A stretch of 57,761 nucleotides of DNA from NCBI RefSeq assembly GCF_937770335.1, contig NZ_CALJHY010000006.1, positions 1-57,761 on the forward strand, read 5' to 3'. Source of the DNA: an uncultured Glaciecola sp. (GTDB lineage Bacteria > Pseudomonadota > Gammaproteobacteria > Enterobacterales > Alteromonadaceae). The stretch's first letter is position 1. Each line of letters opens with the position of its first letter. Made by a program: the position numbers and the translations under genes. Below are positions 20,025 through 28,659 of this stretch, piece after piece. The notes under the pieces were generated by a model. That model had not been told where the DNA came from, made no database searches, and saw nothing but the letters and a program-made list of their open reading frames with translations.

Positions 20025-21599
20025 ATGATTGATCAATTTTCCACTATCGATTGGCTAATTTTTGGAGGCTATGGGCTTCTATTGATTGTAAGTGGTTGGC
20101 TATATAATCGCCAAGCTTCTACCTCAAATGATTACTTCCTCGGTGGCAAGTCCATGCCAATGTGGGTGGTCGCGATATCAGTATTAGCCACATCGCAAAG
20201 CGCGGCTACTTTTCTCGGGGGACCTGACCAAGGCTACCGAGGAGATCTAACGTACTTGGCAACCAATATCGCCGGATTTATTGCTGCATTTTTTGTTGCT
20301 ACTTTTTTACTCCCAAAGTTTTACAAGTTTAAAGTATTTACCGTTTATGAGCTTTTAGCGCAGCGCTTTGGCGAACAAGCAAAGTATCAAGCTGGGACCG
20401 TTTATTTAGTTGGGCGCCTCTTTGCAAGTGGCGCCAGACTCTATATGGCAGCCATTGCCATTGCCATGATCTTGTTTGGTAATATAGAAGCTTCAAGTGT
20501 CATAATTTCAATTGCATTAATCGCGACAATAGGCCTCCTATATACCGTTTATGGTGGTATTCGTACCATTATTTATAGCGATGTTATTCAATGTTTTGTT
20601 TATATCTCCGCAGCTATATTAGTGCTGGGTTACCTACTTTATAGTATCCCTGCTGACTTCAGTACGATCATCAATGCGTTGCAAGTACCAACGGATGGTT
20701 CTCAATCTAAGCTGACACTCCTTGATTTCTCCTTAGATTTTTCGCCATCCGGCGTTTTTGGGTTTTGGTCTGTAATTACTGGGTTTGTATTGTTAAATAT
20801 CGCCGCATTTGGCATGGATCAAGACGTGACACAGCGCATGTTAACTTGCAAAGATGCCAAAGAAGCAACCAAAGCGCTGACCTCTTCCATATTGATGGGC
20901 ATTCCAGTTGTTTTGATTTTCGTCGTTATCGGTATGCTGCTCTATATTTATTACCAGCGCCCTGACTTAATGAGTCAGAGTATCGCAAATGGCGATGTAC
21001 CAACTCCAGAATTTGTTGGCCAAACCGTAACTATTTTTATGTATTACGTTCTCACCGATTTACCGAATGGAATAAAAGCGGTGGTGACCATTGGCATTAT
21101 TGCAGCCGCATTGTCTACTCTAAATTCTGGACTTAATTCCATGTCTTCGGTTGCTGTGCAGGATATCTATCGCGGAATTCTGCTTAACAAAGGCAAAACG
21201 CTTTCTGAACGACACATGGTCAAAGCGGGAAGAATTAGTATGATTATTGTTGCGATTGCACTGAGTATAATGGCGGCCTTGTGTTTTTACTGGCAACAAC
21301 ATAGCGATATGCCCTTGTTGGCCTTTGCGCTAAGCGTGATGATTTTCTCTTACAGCGGCTTGCTTGGTGTTTATTTTACAGCCCTCTTTAGCAGTCGAGG
21401 CTCACCGCTCTCTATTTTGGCAGCATTAATCATTGGCTTCCTTATCCCTGTGCTAATGCAACCTTACATCATGGCTTTATATTTACCCACTGAGTATCAA
21501 TTTAGTCTTGGATTTTCATGGCAATTAGTGATCGCCACATTTGTTGCAACCGCAGTGTGTTTGCTTGGTAACAATAATTTAATCAGGACTAAAATATGA
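20025..21599 (+). CDS. Sodium:solute symporter (SSS/SSF family), putative MurNAc or amino-sugar importer
   Basis: SSS-family integral membrane protein (524 residues, about 13-14 helices). The sodium-site region GKSMPMWVVAISVLATSQSA (about residues 41-60) and the motif GGIRTIIYSDVIQCFVYISA (about 182-201) are typical of the family. Its stop overlaps the murQ start (ATGA), a strong sign of functional linkage. E. coli uses the PTS MurP at this step; here a sodium symporter would deliver unphosphorylated MurNAc, which explains the nearby kinase. The substrate is inferred from context only; related SSS proteins carry sialic acid or other sugars. Confidence 0.86.
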   Translation: MIDQFSTIDWLIFGGYGLLLIVSGWLYNRQASTSNDYFLGGKSMPMWVVAISVLATSQSAATFLGGPDQGYRGDLTYLATNIAGFIAAFFVATFLLPKFYKFKVFTVYELLAQRFGEQAKYQAGTVYLVGRLFASGARLYMAAIAIAMILFGNIEASSVIISIALIATIGLLYTVYGGIRTIIYSDVIQCFVYISAAILVLGYLLYSIPADFSTIINALQVPTDGSQSKLTLLDFSLDFSPSGVFGFWSVITGFVLLNIAAFGMDQDVTQRMLTCKDAKEATKALTSSILMGIPVVLIFVVIGMLLYIYYQRPDLMSQSIANGDVPTPEFVGQTVTIFMYYVLTDLPNGIKAVVTIGIIAAALSTLNSGLNSMSSVAVQDIYRGILLNKGKTLSERHMVKAGRISMIIVAIALSIMAALCFYWQQHSDMPLLAFALSVMIFSYSGLLGVYFTALFSSRGSPLSILAALIIGFLIPVLMQPYIMALYLPTEYQFSLGFSWQLVIATFVATAVCLLGNNNLIRTKI

Positions 21600-22516
21600 C
21601 TACTACACAGCAAATACTAGACGAATTAAATCACATACCATCAGAGGGCATTAATCCAACTAGCGAACACATTGACTTGATGACAACGACCGAAGCCTTG
21701 CAGTGTATTAATCAACAGGACAGCCTTGTTACCAACGCTGTGGCACAAGCAATCCCAGAAATAGCCCAAGCGGTTAATGCTGCAGTTGTATGCTTAAACC
21801 AAGGTGGACGCTTAGTATATATTGGGGCTGGCACTAGTGGAAGGCTAGGTATTTTAGATGCGGTTGAATGTAGACCGACATTTAGCGTGCCTAGCAATGT
21901 TGTTGTCGGTATTATTGCTGGCGGTGAAACAGCGCTAGTAAATGCTGTTGAAGGTGCAGAAGATGATATTAGTGCGGCTCAACAAGACCTCGAAAACATA
22001 CAATTTAACCAGCAAGACATGTTGATTGGTATCGCTGCCAGCGGCCGCACACCTTACGTTATTGGAGCACTAAATTACGCAAAATCGATTAATGCCGCAA
22101 CCGCTTGTATTGTTTGCAATCCGAATGCACCTCTTATAGAAATAGCTGATATTGGTATTTGTGCGAACGTCGGTCCCGAAGTGTTGACTGGTTCAACCAG
22201 AATGAAATCGGGGACCGCCCAAAAGTTGATTTTGAATATGATAAGTACTACCAGCATGATTCAGTTAGGCAAAACTTATAAGAATTTAATGGTCGATGTG
22301 AATGCGACCAATCAAAAGTTGGTCGCTCGAGCAATACGTATTGTCATGCAAGCGACTGATTGCGAAAAACAGGTTGCGATGGATGCATTGTCAATTGCAA
22401 ACAATAGTGCAAAGCTTGCTATACTTAAAATTCTTACTAATAGTGACGTAACTACATGTGAAAATTTATTGGCCGGCAATGGCGGCTTTTTGCGTAAAGC
22501 TTTAGACGCCGTTTAG
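21596..22516 (+). CDS. murQ: N-acetylmuramic acid 6-phosphate etherase
   Basis: MurQ (306 residues) cleaves the lactyl ether of MurNAc-6P to GlcNAc-6P and D-lactate in the cytoplasm. The SIS domain carries YIGAGTSGRLGILDAVECRP (residues 75-94, with the catalytic-type Glu91) and VEGAEDD (about 118-124). TGSTRMKSGTAQKLILNMIS is the family signature. The C-terminal helical domain ends NLLAGNGGFLRKALDAV. It overlaps the symporter by four bases. Confidence 0.97.
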   Translation: MTTTQQILDELNHIPSEGINPTSEHIDLMTTTEALQCINQQDSLVTNAVAQAIPEIAQAVNAAVVCLNQGGRLVYIGAGTSGRLGILDAVECRPTFSVPSNVVVGIIAGGETALVNAVEGAEDDISAAQQDLENIQFNQQDMLIGIAASGRTPYVIGALNYAKSINAATACIVCNPNAPLIEIADIGICANVGPEVLTGSTRMKSGTAQKLILNMISTTSMIQLGKTYKNLMVDVNATNQKLVARAIRIVMQATDCEKQVAMDALSIANNSAKLAILKILTNSDVTTCENLLAGNGGFLRKALDAV

Positions 22517-22653
22517 TTTTAATTTAAGTAGACGAAAATAAAGTCCCCCTTTTTATTACTGCACTCTGAACGCTTGATTTTTCTCGACAGATTCGATCAA
22601 ACGCGATAAATACCCTATAGTAAAATATTGCTCTATAAACTGATGATTTATTG

Positions 22654-24000
22654 ATGGACATACTTTTATCCGACGAGCTTAAAACACTCTATGAACATCG
22701 AGTAATTAACCTCGATAAACAGCAATTAATGCCTGCTGATATCAGTGCAATCATTGACGATTTTGCTAGCCTTGATGGCATAAGAAACACTATTATCGGC
22801 CACTCTTTTTGTGGTCAGCCAATTAGTTGCTTAAGCATGGGGAATGGCCCTAAAAAAATCCTTATGTGGACTCAAATGCACGGTGACGAGTCAACCGCGA
22901 CGGCTGCCGTATTGGATATTATTCAGCTTGTTACTGCCAAGTTGAGCCCATCTTTAAGTGCAAACTGGTTCGAATTGCTGACAATATACATAATCCCTAT
23001 GCTAAACCCAGATGGCGCAGTTGCGGGTACACGAGAAAATGCCCAAGGTATTGATATCAATCGAGATGCGATGGCGTTACAAACACCGGAAGGTCAAGCA
23101 CTGGATGCATTCGTCAATAAAGTTAATCCCGACTTTGCTTTTAATTTGCATGACCAGCATGACTACTATCGTTGTGGTAAGGATGGCAAATCTTCCACTT
23201 TGGCATTTCTCGCTCCGGCCTTTGATGCTAAAAAAACAATTGATCCGGCGCGACAAAAAGCAATGGCATTGATTGCCCTCATGCACGCGCAAGCAGACTC
23301 TTTACTACCAGAGGGAATTGCACGCTATGATGATGAGTTTTCTGCTCGCTCATTCGGTGATCGAATAGCTCTACGTGGGATTAGTACAATATTAATTGAA
23401 TCGGGCCACTATCCAAATGCGCATTATCGTCAGGTTGCGCGAACAATGAATGTGTTTGTGTTGCTGCACGCATTAGCGATGCTTTGCGACGAATCGGATT
23501 GGGCTAGCGATGAAACACGTAAAAAACTTGAAATGGAATATTGGAAAATTCCAGAAAACCAAGAGCACAAACTATGCGATCTGCTCATCAAAGGCTTAAG
23601 TTTCGCTGGGAGCTCCTATACAACGGATATTGCGATACGCAAAAAGTCTCGTTTCGAACCATTTGCTATTATCGCGGATATTGGTGACTTACATGAACAA
23701 CACGGGCTTAGTACTGTTGACGCTTTGGGTTATACATACGATCCGGGACGCCCCTATTTATTGCAAAAAGCATTATATTTAACCAATGAAAGCTATATTG
23801 GTCTGCTTCAACAAGGCTTTAGTCACTTTGCAGGGAACGTCGGCTTGATAACGAATGACTCCGATTATAAGGTCATCGAAAATCCCCAGTATTGGCATGA
23901 CGATAAAAAAATGATTAAAGGCGTCACACCCGCGGGCTTCTTATGCAAAAACGGTGAACGTAAGTATGCGCTAGTGATGGGAGAAATATTATCTCTCTAA
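22654..24000 (+). CDS. M14-family zinc carboxypeptidase/amidase
   Basis: A 448-residue M14 peptidase without a visible signal peptide, so probably cytoplasmic. Zinc ligands His76 and Glu79 are in TQMHGDEST and His166 in FNLHDQHDY; the substrate-binding block is LNPDGAVAGTRENAQGIDIN; the catalytic Glu249 is in STILIESGHY. The last 190 residues form an extra domain I do not recognise. Family members include MpaA, which removes meso-DAP from murein peptides. Because of its place 134 bp downstream of murQ, trimming of imported muropeptides is the inferred role. The frame also has a TTG at 22651; ATG is chosen, though neither has a good ribosome site. Confidence 0.8.
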   Translation: MDILLSDELKTLYEHRVINLDKQQLMPADISAIIDDFASLDGIRNTIIGHSFCGQPISCLSMGNGPKKILMWTQMHGDESTATAAVLDIIQLVTAKLSPSLSANWFELLTIYIIPMLNPDGAVAGTRENAQGIDINRDAMALQTPEGQALDAFVNKVNPDFAFNLHDQHDYYRCGKDGKSSTLAFLAPAFDAKKTIDPARQKAMALIALMHAQADSLLPEGIARYDDEFSARSFGDRIALRGISTILIESGHYPNAHYRQVARTMNVFVLLHALAMLCDESDWASDETRKKLEMEYWKIPENQEHKLCDLLIKGLSFAGSSYTTDIAIRKKSRFEPFAIIADIGDLHEQHGLSTVDALGYTYDPGRPYLLQKALYLTNESYIGLLQQGFSHFAGNVGLITNDSDYKVIENPQYWHDDKKMIKGVTPAGFLCKNGERKYALVMGEILSL

Positions 24001-24317
24001 TCAAAAAGTCAGCTCACGCCTATGACATTTATCTGCACATCAAGGATGTTCAACTCACATTGATTATTAGGTGTTGCATATAAAGTGCGCAATTACCGAA
24101 TAGTTTAAAACAAACGACAATTTTATCACTGTATAGAGTTGTCTTGCGCACTTTGCCTTGCTAGATTTAGTTAATACAAAATTACACTAGGCATGCTCAA
24201 TTTTTGATGTATATTTTACGCATCTGAGTTACTTATCGGGTTAATACACAAAGTACAGCTTGATGAACGCAAGTCAACTCCATCAAATAAAACAAAGACG
24301 TTTGTAAAGGAAAAAGA
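24001..24317. other. Intergenic region with long-spaced inverted repeat
   Basis: 317 bp without a gene upstream of the amidase. It carries an exact 11-bp inverted repeat, AAAGTGCGCAA at 24082-24092 and TTGCGCACTTT at 24144-24154. A second inner pair GACAA/TTGTC lies within the 51-nt spacer. This could be a paired operator (DNA looping) or a structured RNA. No U-run follows it. Confidence 0.55.
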
Positions 24318-26819
24318 ATGCCATATTGGACAAGACTAGCTCAAACCTCGCTTTTGGTTAGTGCTGTTTTTTTAGTGAGTTGCTCGAATACGTCAGATAT
24401 TGAAGCGATGCCGTCCAAAAACTTTAGTTATCGAGTCAAGTCGTTAGTAATGCATTTTACTGCCGTCAATTATCAAGAGTCAGTTGATGCACTGGTTGAA
24501 GAAGGCAATGTCAGCTCGCATTATTTAATTCCTAAAGCGGATGACCCAAGCTATCCCTTTAATGACATTAGAGTATTTCAATTAGTAGATGAAAACCAAC
24601 GAGCGTGGCACGCTGGCATTAGTTATTGGCAAGGCCGCTCAGGCCTTAACGATCACAGTATTGGCATTGAAGTGGTTAACACTCCTTTTTGTCAAGAAGA
24701 TAACCTTCTACCCCAAGTTATGCCCAGCATCATGGGCGCTGAAAAAAATCGTGACTTATGTGTTTTCCCTGATTTTGAAGAAAAACAAATACAGTTATTG
24801 ATTAAATTAAGTAAAGAAATACTGGCAAGAAATCCAGATATTGAACCTACTGCTGTTGTCGGCCATGCGGATATTGCACCTTCACGGAAGAATGATCCGG
24901 GCCCAAAATTCCCTTGGTATCGATTATACCAAGAGGGAATTGGTGCTTGGTATGACAACCAAAATTTAACCCAGCATTGGTTAGCATTTAATCAAACATT
25001 GCCTAGCGTTGCTCTCGTTCAAAAAGGGCTAGATGCGTATGGCTACGATCTAGTGCCAACGGGCAGAATGGATCAACAAACCATCGACACATTGGCTGCG
25101 TTTCAAATGCACTTTGTGCCTTGGAAAGTTACTGGAGAGGTAGATAATCAGACTGCTGCTGCAGTCTTCGCTTTAGTGCAAAAATACTTCCCAGAGAAAT
25201 ATGAGAAATTGAATGAAATTTATCAATCCGAGGTATTAACAGCCCAGACCAAAAAGCAAAAATTCGACGACAACGCACACCAATTTCAGTTGTCGACAGT
25301 GTTTACCGAATTGCAGCCCCTCGCAGCCGATAACACGCTAAACAAGGCTATATTCAAAGCTTATAAGGGCAGCGGTGAGCTTATTATTGAAACCAATAAC
25401 ACGGCATCTGCTGATATATATATTAACGGAATGAAACTGAATTTAGCCGCATTCGAGGCCTCCGAGGTGCGAGAAGTCTCTATATATAGACGCACCATTG
25501 ATGGGTTAAATAGCTTACGCGTCGAGAACATTAGACCGCAAGGGGCTAGTATAGCGATTAATATTCCATATCCGACCCTTGATTACGCACTTCCCCCTAA
25601 TAACTCGCTATTTGATTCGGTCGACCAATTAATAAAAGAGGAAGTAAAAAATGGCTTCCCAGGCGCTGCGATTGCTGTTGTTTACAAAGGTAAAGTAATT
25701 AAGAGAGCGAGTTATGGTCATGCAAAAAAACACACTGCCAAAGGCGATTTATTAGCCCCATTTGAGCCGATGACGCCGGAACATATTTTTGACCTTGACT
25801 CAAACACAGAGGTATTCGCCACCAGCTTAGCCCTTATGCAACTGGTGAGTGCGGGCCAAATCGATATATTTAAACCGATTCAGTATTACCTTCCCGAATA
25901 CCGAGGCAATGGACGAGAGCTTATATTAATAAAAGATTTGCTTTCACATTCGTCAGGTTACGCTGATAACGTCAATTTTTATCGACCAGATAATAAGTAT
26001 GGTGACTATTTTTATTCTCAAAATAAACTTAAAACGAGTCGCTTGTTACTTACCGCGTTGCCTTTTGAATCAATCAGTGGTAGCACTCAGCAATTCAGTG
26101 CGATTAATTTCATGCTACTCGGCCTCTTGGTAGAGAGAGTCGCGGGGATGCCATTGGACCAATACAGTCGAGAGAAAATATACGCGCCAATGGGTCTCGA
26201 AAACACCTTATTTAAGCCATTACAAACAGGTTTCACGGCAGATAAATTTGCTGCGACCACAGTTGAGGGTAATAGCCTAATTGCTTACACTGGCATTCCT
26301 AATGCTAGAGAAAATACGCTACAAGGAGAAGTTCTGGATGCCAATACATTCTATTCCATGGAGGGAGTTTCAGGTCATGCAGGACTTTTTTCAACTATCG
26401 ACGATCTAGCCATACTCAGTCAAATGATGCTAAATGGCGGTGGCTACGGTGATGTAAAGCTATTTAATCAGGCGACCATAGCACGCTTTTCAAATCCCGT
26501 TGGTTCATCGAATAGTATCGGTCTAGGCTGGCAACTTCCTGATGAAAAAAGCAGGAAAACACTGTTTGGACCTTTTGCGAGCGCTTCAGCATACGGTCAC
26601 AATAGCAGAGTCGGGACTGCGGTGGTTATTGACCCAGATTATGATTTAGCGATTGTTTTATTAACTAATAAACTTCATACAAAGGTAACGAAAACTGAAG
26701 ATAATGTTGAACTTGCAACCGATACTTCTGAAACTAACCGAAACGCCCTTATTATTAGCATGATTTATCAAAATCTGATTGAATTCGAAGCACAAAATCT
26801 ACTTCAAAATAAAAACTAG
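24318..26819 (+). CDS. Lipoprotein N-acetylmuramoyl-L-alanine amidase (AmiD-like) fused to a degenerate YfeW-like beta-lactamase-fold domain
   Basis: An 833-residue fusion. Lipobox LVSC puts the acylated Cys at residue 22, suggesting an outer-membrane lipoprotein. Amidase_2 domain (about 40-205): His46 in VMHFTA, Glu118 in SIGIEVVN, His183 and Asp193 in GHADIAPSRKNDPGP, all zinc or catalytic residues conserved. A peptidoglycan-binding domain follows (about 215-290: VQKGLDAYGYDLVPTGRMDQ). Residues about 435-830 have the class C beta-lactamase/PBP4B fold, but the SxxK box reads S495-N-T-E498, the Y-S-x-N box reads F593-S-A-I-N, and the usual GHTG-like box reads GHNSRVGT. This domain may therefore lack acyl-serine chemistry. 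In E. coli yfeW (PBP4B) follows murQ-murP, so the fusion mirrors that linkage. Good ribosome site AAGGAAAA. Confidence 0.87.
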   Translation: MPYWTRLAQTSLLVSAVFLVSCSNTSDIEAMPSKNFSYRVKSLVMHFTAVNYQESVDALVEEGNVSSHYLIPKADDPSYPFNDIRVFQLVDENQRAWHAGISYWQGRSGLNDHSIGIEVVNTPFCQEDNLLPQVMPSIMGAEKNRDLCVFPDFEEKQIQLLIKLSKEILARNPDIEPTAVVGHADIAPSRKNDPGPKFPWYRLYQEGIGAWYDNQNLTQHWLAFNQTLPSVALVQKGLDAYGYDLVPTGRMDQQTIDTLAAFQMHFVPWKVTGEVDNQTAAAVFALVQKYFPEKYEKLNEIYQSEVLTAQTKKQKFDDNAHQFQLSTVFTELQPLAADNTLNKAIFKAYKGSGELIIETNNTASADIYINGMKLNLAAFEASEVREVSIYRRTIDGLNSLRVENIRPQGASIAINIPYPTLDYALPPNNSLFDSVDQLIKEEVKNGFPGAAIAVVYKGKVIKRASYGHAKKHTAKGDLLAPFEPMTPEHIFDLDSNTEVFATSLALMQLVSAGQIDIFKPIQYYLPEYRGNGRELILIKDLLSHSSGYADNVNFYRPDNKYGDYFYSQNKLKTSRLLLTALPFESISGSTQQFSAINFMLLGLLVERVAGMPLDQYSREKIYAPMGLENTLFKPLQTGFTADKFAATTVEGNSLIAYTGIPNARENTLQGEVLDANTFYSMEGVSGHAGLFSTIDDLAILSQMMLNGGGYGDVKLFNQATIARFSNPVGSSNSIGLGWQLPDEKSRKTLFGPFASASAYGHNSRVGTAVVIDPDYDLAIVLLTNKLHTKVTKTEDNVELATDTSETNRNALIISMIYQNLIEFEAQNLLQNKN

Positions 26820-26829
26820 GAAATAATTT

Positions 26830-28206
26830 ATGGAATGGCTTACTGTCCTCCCGCCCGTTATTGCAATTGCTGTTGTTATCTGGAAAAAGGAAGTCATTCT
26901 TGCTTTGTTTTTGGCCATATTAAGCTCAGAGCTACTATTAGTAGTAACAGGTGCATCTGGGAATTTATTTATTACGCCTATCAATACTATTGAACGTATC
27001 GTCGGGACGGCGGCCTCTGATGGTACAACGAGGATACTGATTTTTAGTTTGCTCGTTGGTGCCCTACTTGCTTTTATTCGTGATTCTGGAGGTGTTAGCG
27101 CAACCGTTAACCGAGTGATCAGCAGTGGACTCATCAATTCGAAAAAACGCGTTGGTGGTATCACTATGTTCACCGGCATCGTGATTTTTATTGAATCTAA
27201 TTTAAGTGTTTTAACAGCTGGTATTTTTGCGCGAGGATTATTCGATAAATATAAAATGAGCCGCGCAAGATTAGCATACATCATCGATTCAACATGTGCT
27301 CCTATTTGTATACTCATACTTTTAAATGGGTGGGGAGCTTATGTACTAGCGCTAATCAGCACATATGATTTAGGTAAAGACCCTCTCGCTGTCTTGTGGG
27401 GTACATTGCCGTTCAATATCTATGCATGGTTAACCCTCGTAGTCGCAGCGTACACCATCTTCTTTGACAAAGTGCACGGTCCAATGAAAGAAGCTGAAAA
27501 ATCACTAGAGTCGGTTGAAACATCTCTTAACTCGAGTCCAGCGACTAAATCCCGATTTATGCTTGTCCCCCTCCTCGTCATGATTATTGGCATGTTTAGC
27601 TTCATGTTTATGACGGGCGAAGGTGATATCACTCAAGGGAGCGGAAGCAAATCAGTATTGTATGCTACTTTTTTAGCTTGTATTGTCGCCTACGGTCAAT
27701 TGCTTTGGCATAAGCGTTTTACACATCAACAGTCTATTAAAATTGGCTTTAGTGGGATGGGTGAGCTACTGCCATTAGTTACTATCGTCTTGCTATCTAT
27801 TGCTTTAGGTACAAGTCTAAAAGAGCTCGGAACAGGTATATTTGTTTCTGGCTTAGTCGGCGATAATTTACCCCTAATATTTGTCGTCCCCATGTTATTT
27901 ATTGCCGGCGCGATAATGTCTTTTACTACAGGAACCTCTTGGGGAACCTTTGCCATTCTGATTCCGATTGGAATGCCGCTAGTCGCCACACTAGGCTTGC
28001 CACCGTCATTAGTCTTAGCGGCTATTTTAGGTGGCGGTATTTTTGGAGATCATTGTTCTCCTATTTCAGATACGACAGCGATTTCATCCCTTGCAGCAGG
28101 CTGTGATCTATTAACTCACGTAAAAACCCAAATGCCCTATGCTTTATTTGTCGGTGGGATAACTATCGTGGCATATATATTATTGAGCTTGCAGATACTG
28201 TTCTAG
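26830..28206 (+). CDS. NhaC-family Na+/H+ (or Na+/carboxylate) antiporter
   Basis: A 458-residue inner-membrane protein with about 11-12 helices. Family features: FIESNLSVLTAGIFARGLFD, STCAPICILILLNGWGAYVL, and FTTGTSWGTFAILIPIGMPL then GGGIFGDHCSPISDTTAISS (about residues 395-414). The ribosome site AGGAAA overlaps the amidase stop codon, 10 nt before the ATG, so it is co-transcribed. NhaC relatives include MleN of Bacillus, a sodium-lactate/malate exchanger. MurQ releases D-lactate, so lactate export or recycling of the sodium used by the symporter are both possible inferences. Confidence 0.85.
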   Translation: MEWLTVLPPVIAIAVVIWKKEVILALFLAILSSELLLVVTGASGNLFITPINTIERIVGTAASDGTTRILIFSLLVGALLAFIRDSGGVSATVNRVISSGLINSKKRVGGITMFTGIVIFIESNLSVLTAGIFARGLFDKYKMSRARLAYIIDSTCAPICILILLNGWGAYVLALISTYDLGKDPLAVLWGTLPFNIYAWLTLVVAAYTIFFDKVHGPMKEAEKSLESVETSLNSSPATKSRFMLVPLLVMIIGMFSFMFMTGEGDITQGSGSKSVLYATFLACIVAYGQLLWHKRFTHQQSIKIGFSGMGELLPLVTIVLLSIALGTSLKELGTGIFVSGLVGDNLPLIFVVPMLFIAGAIMSFTTGTSWGTFAILIPIGMPLVATLGLPPSLVLAAILGGGIFGDHCSPISDTTAISSLAAGCDLLTHVKTQMPYALFVGGITIVAYILLSLQILF

Positions 28207-28230
28207 GGCTTATATAGGCTACGTTTGCCG

Positions 28231-28647
28231 TTATTTCGCAAATATCTGAGAATCGTCTGCAAAGCCTTTGAACTCGAGTGCATTACCCGCAGGGTCGAGT
28301 AGAAAGAAGGTTCCTTGTTCGCCTACTTTCCCTGCAAACCTAATATAGGGCTCAATCACAAAGGTTTGCTTAGCAGCCACCAGCTTTTGGGCAAGGGCTT
28401 TCCATTCATTCATGCTCAAAACGACACCGAAATGAGGGACTGGAACAGCTTTCGAGTCCACTTCGTTAGGTTCTGGTAGTATCGGCATTGTTGCCACTAG
28501 GTGAGTAACAAGTTGATGACCAAAGAAATTCCAGTCTATCCACTGTTCAGAACTTCGTCCTCGCTCGCAGCCCATAACTGCACCATAAAATGCGTCTGCT
28601 TGTGCTAGGTTTGTCACTGGGATGGCTAAATGAAAAGGTGAGGGCAT
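28231..28647 (-). CDS. VOC-family (glyoxalase/dioxygenase fold) protein
   Basis: A 138-residue vicinal-oxygen-chelate protein. It opens PFHLAIPVTNLAQADAFYGA (first beta-alpha-beta unit, His at about residue 5), contains PHFGVVLSMNEWKALAQKLV as the second unit and ends FFLLDPAGNALEFKGFAD with the usual metal-ligand Glu. The substrate cannot be told from sequence. It starts 12 nt after the aldehyde dehydrogenase and is probably co-transcribed with it. It is convergent with the NhaC gene, 24 nt away, with no visible terminator between them. Confidence 0.88.
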   Translation of the reverse strand: MPSPFHLAIPVTNLAQADAFYGAVMGCERGRSSEQWIDWNFFGHQLVTHLVATMPILPEPNEVDSKAVPVPHFGVVLSMNEWKALAQKLVAAKQTFVIEPYIRFAGKVGEQGTFFLLDPAGNALEFKGFADDSQIFAK

Positions 28648-28659
28648 ATTTTTATCCTA

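Noticed and set aside
26799..27317. 172-codon minus-strand frame opposite nhaC
   Set aside because: Antisense shadow of a membrane protein; no ribosome site and no family.
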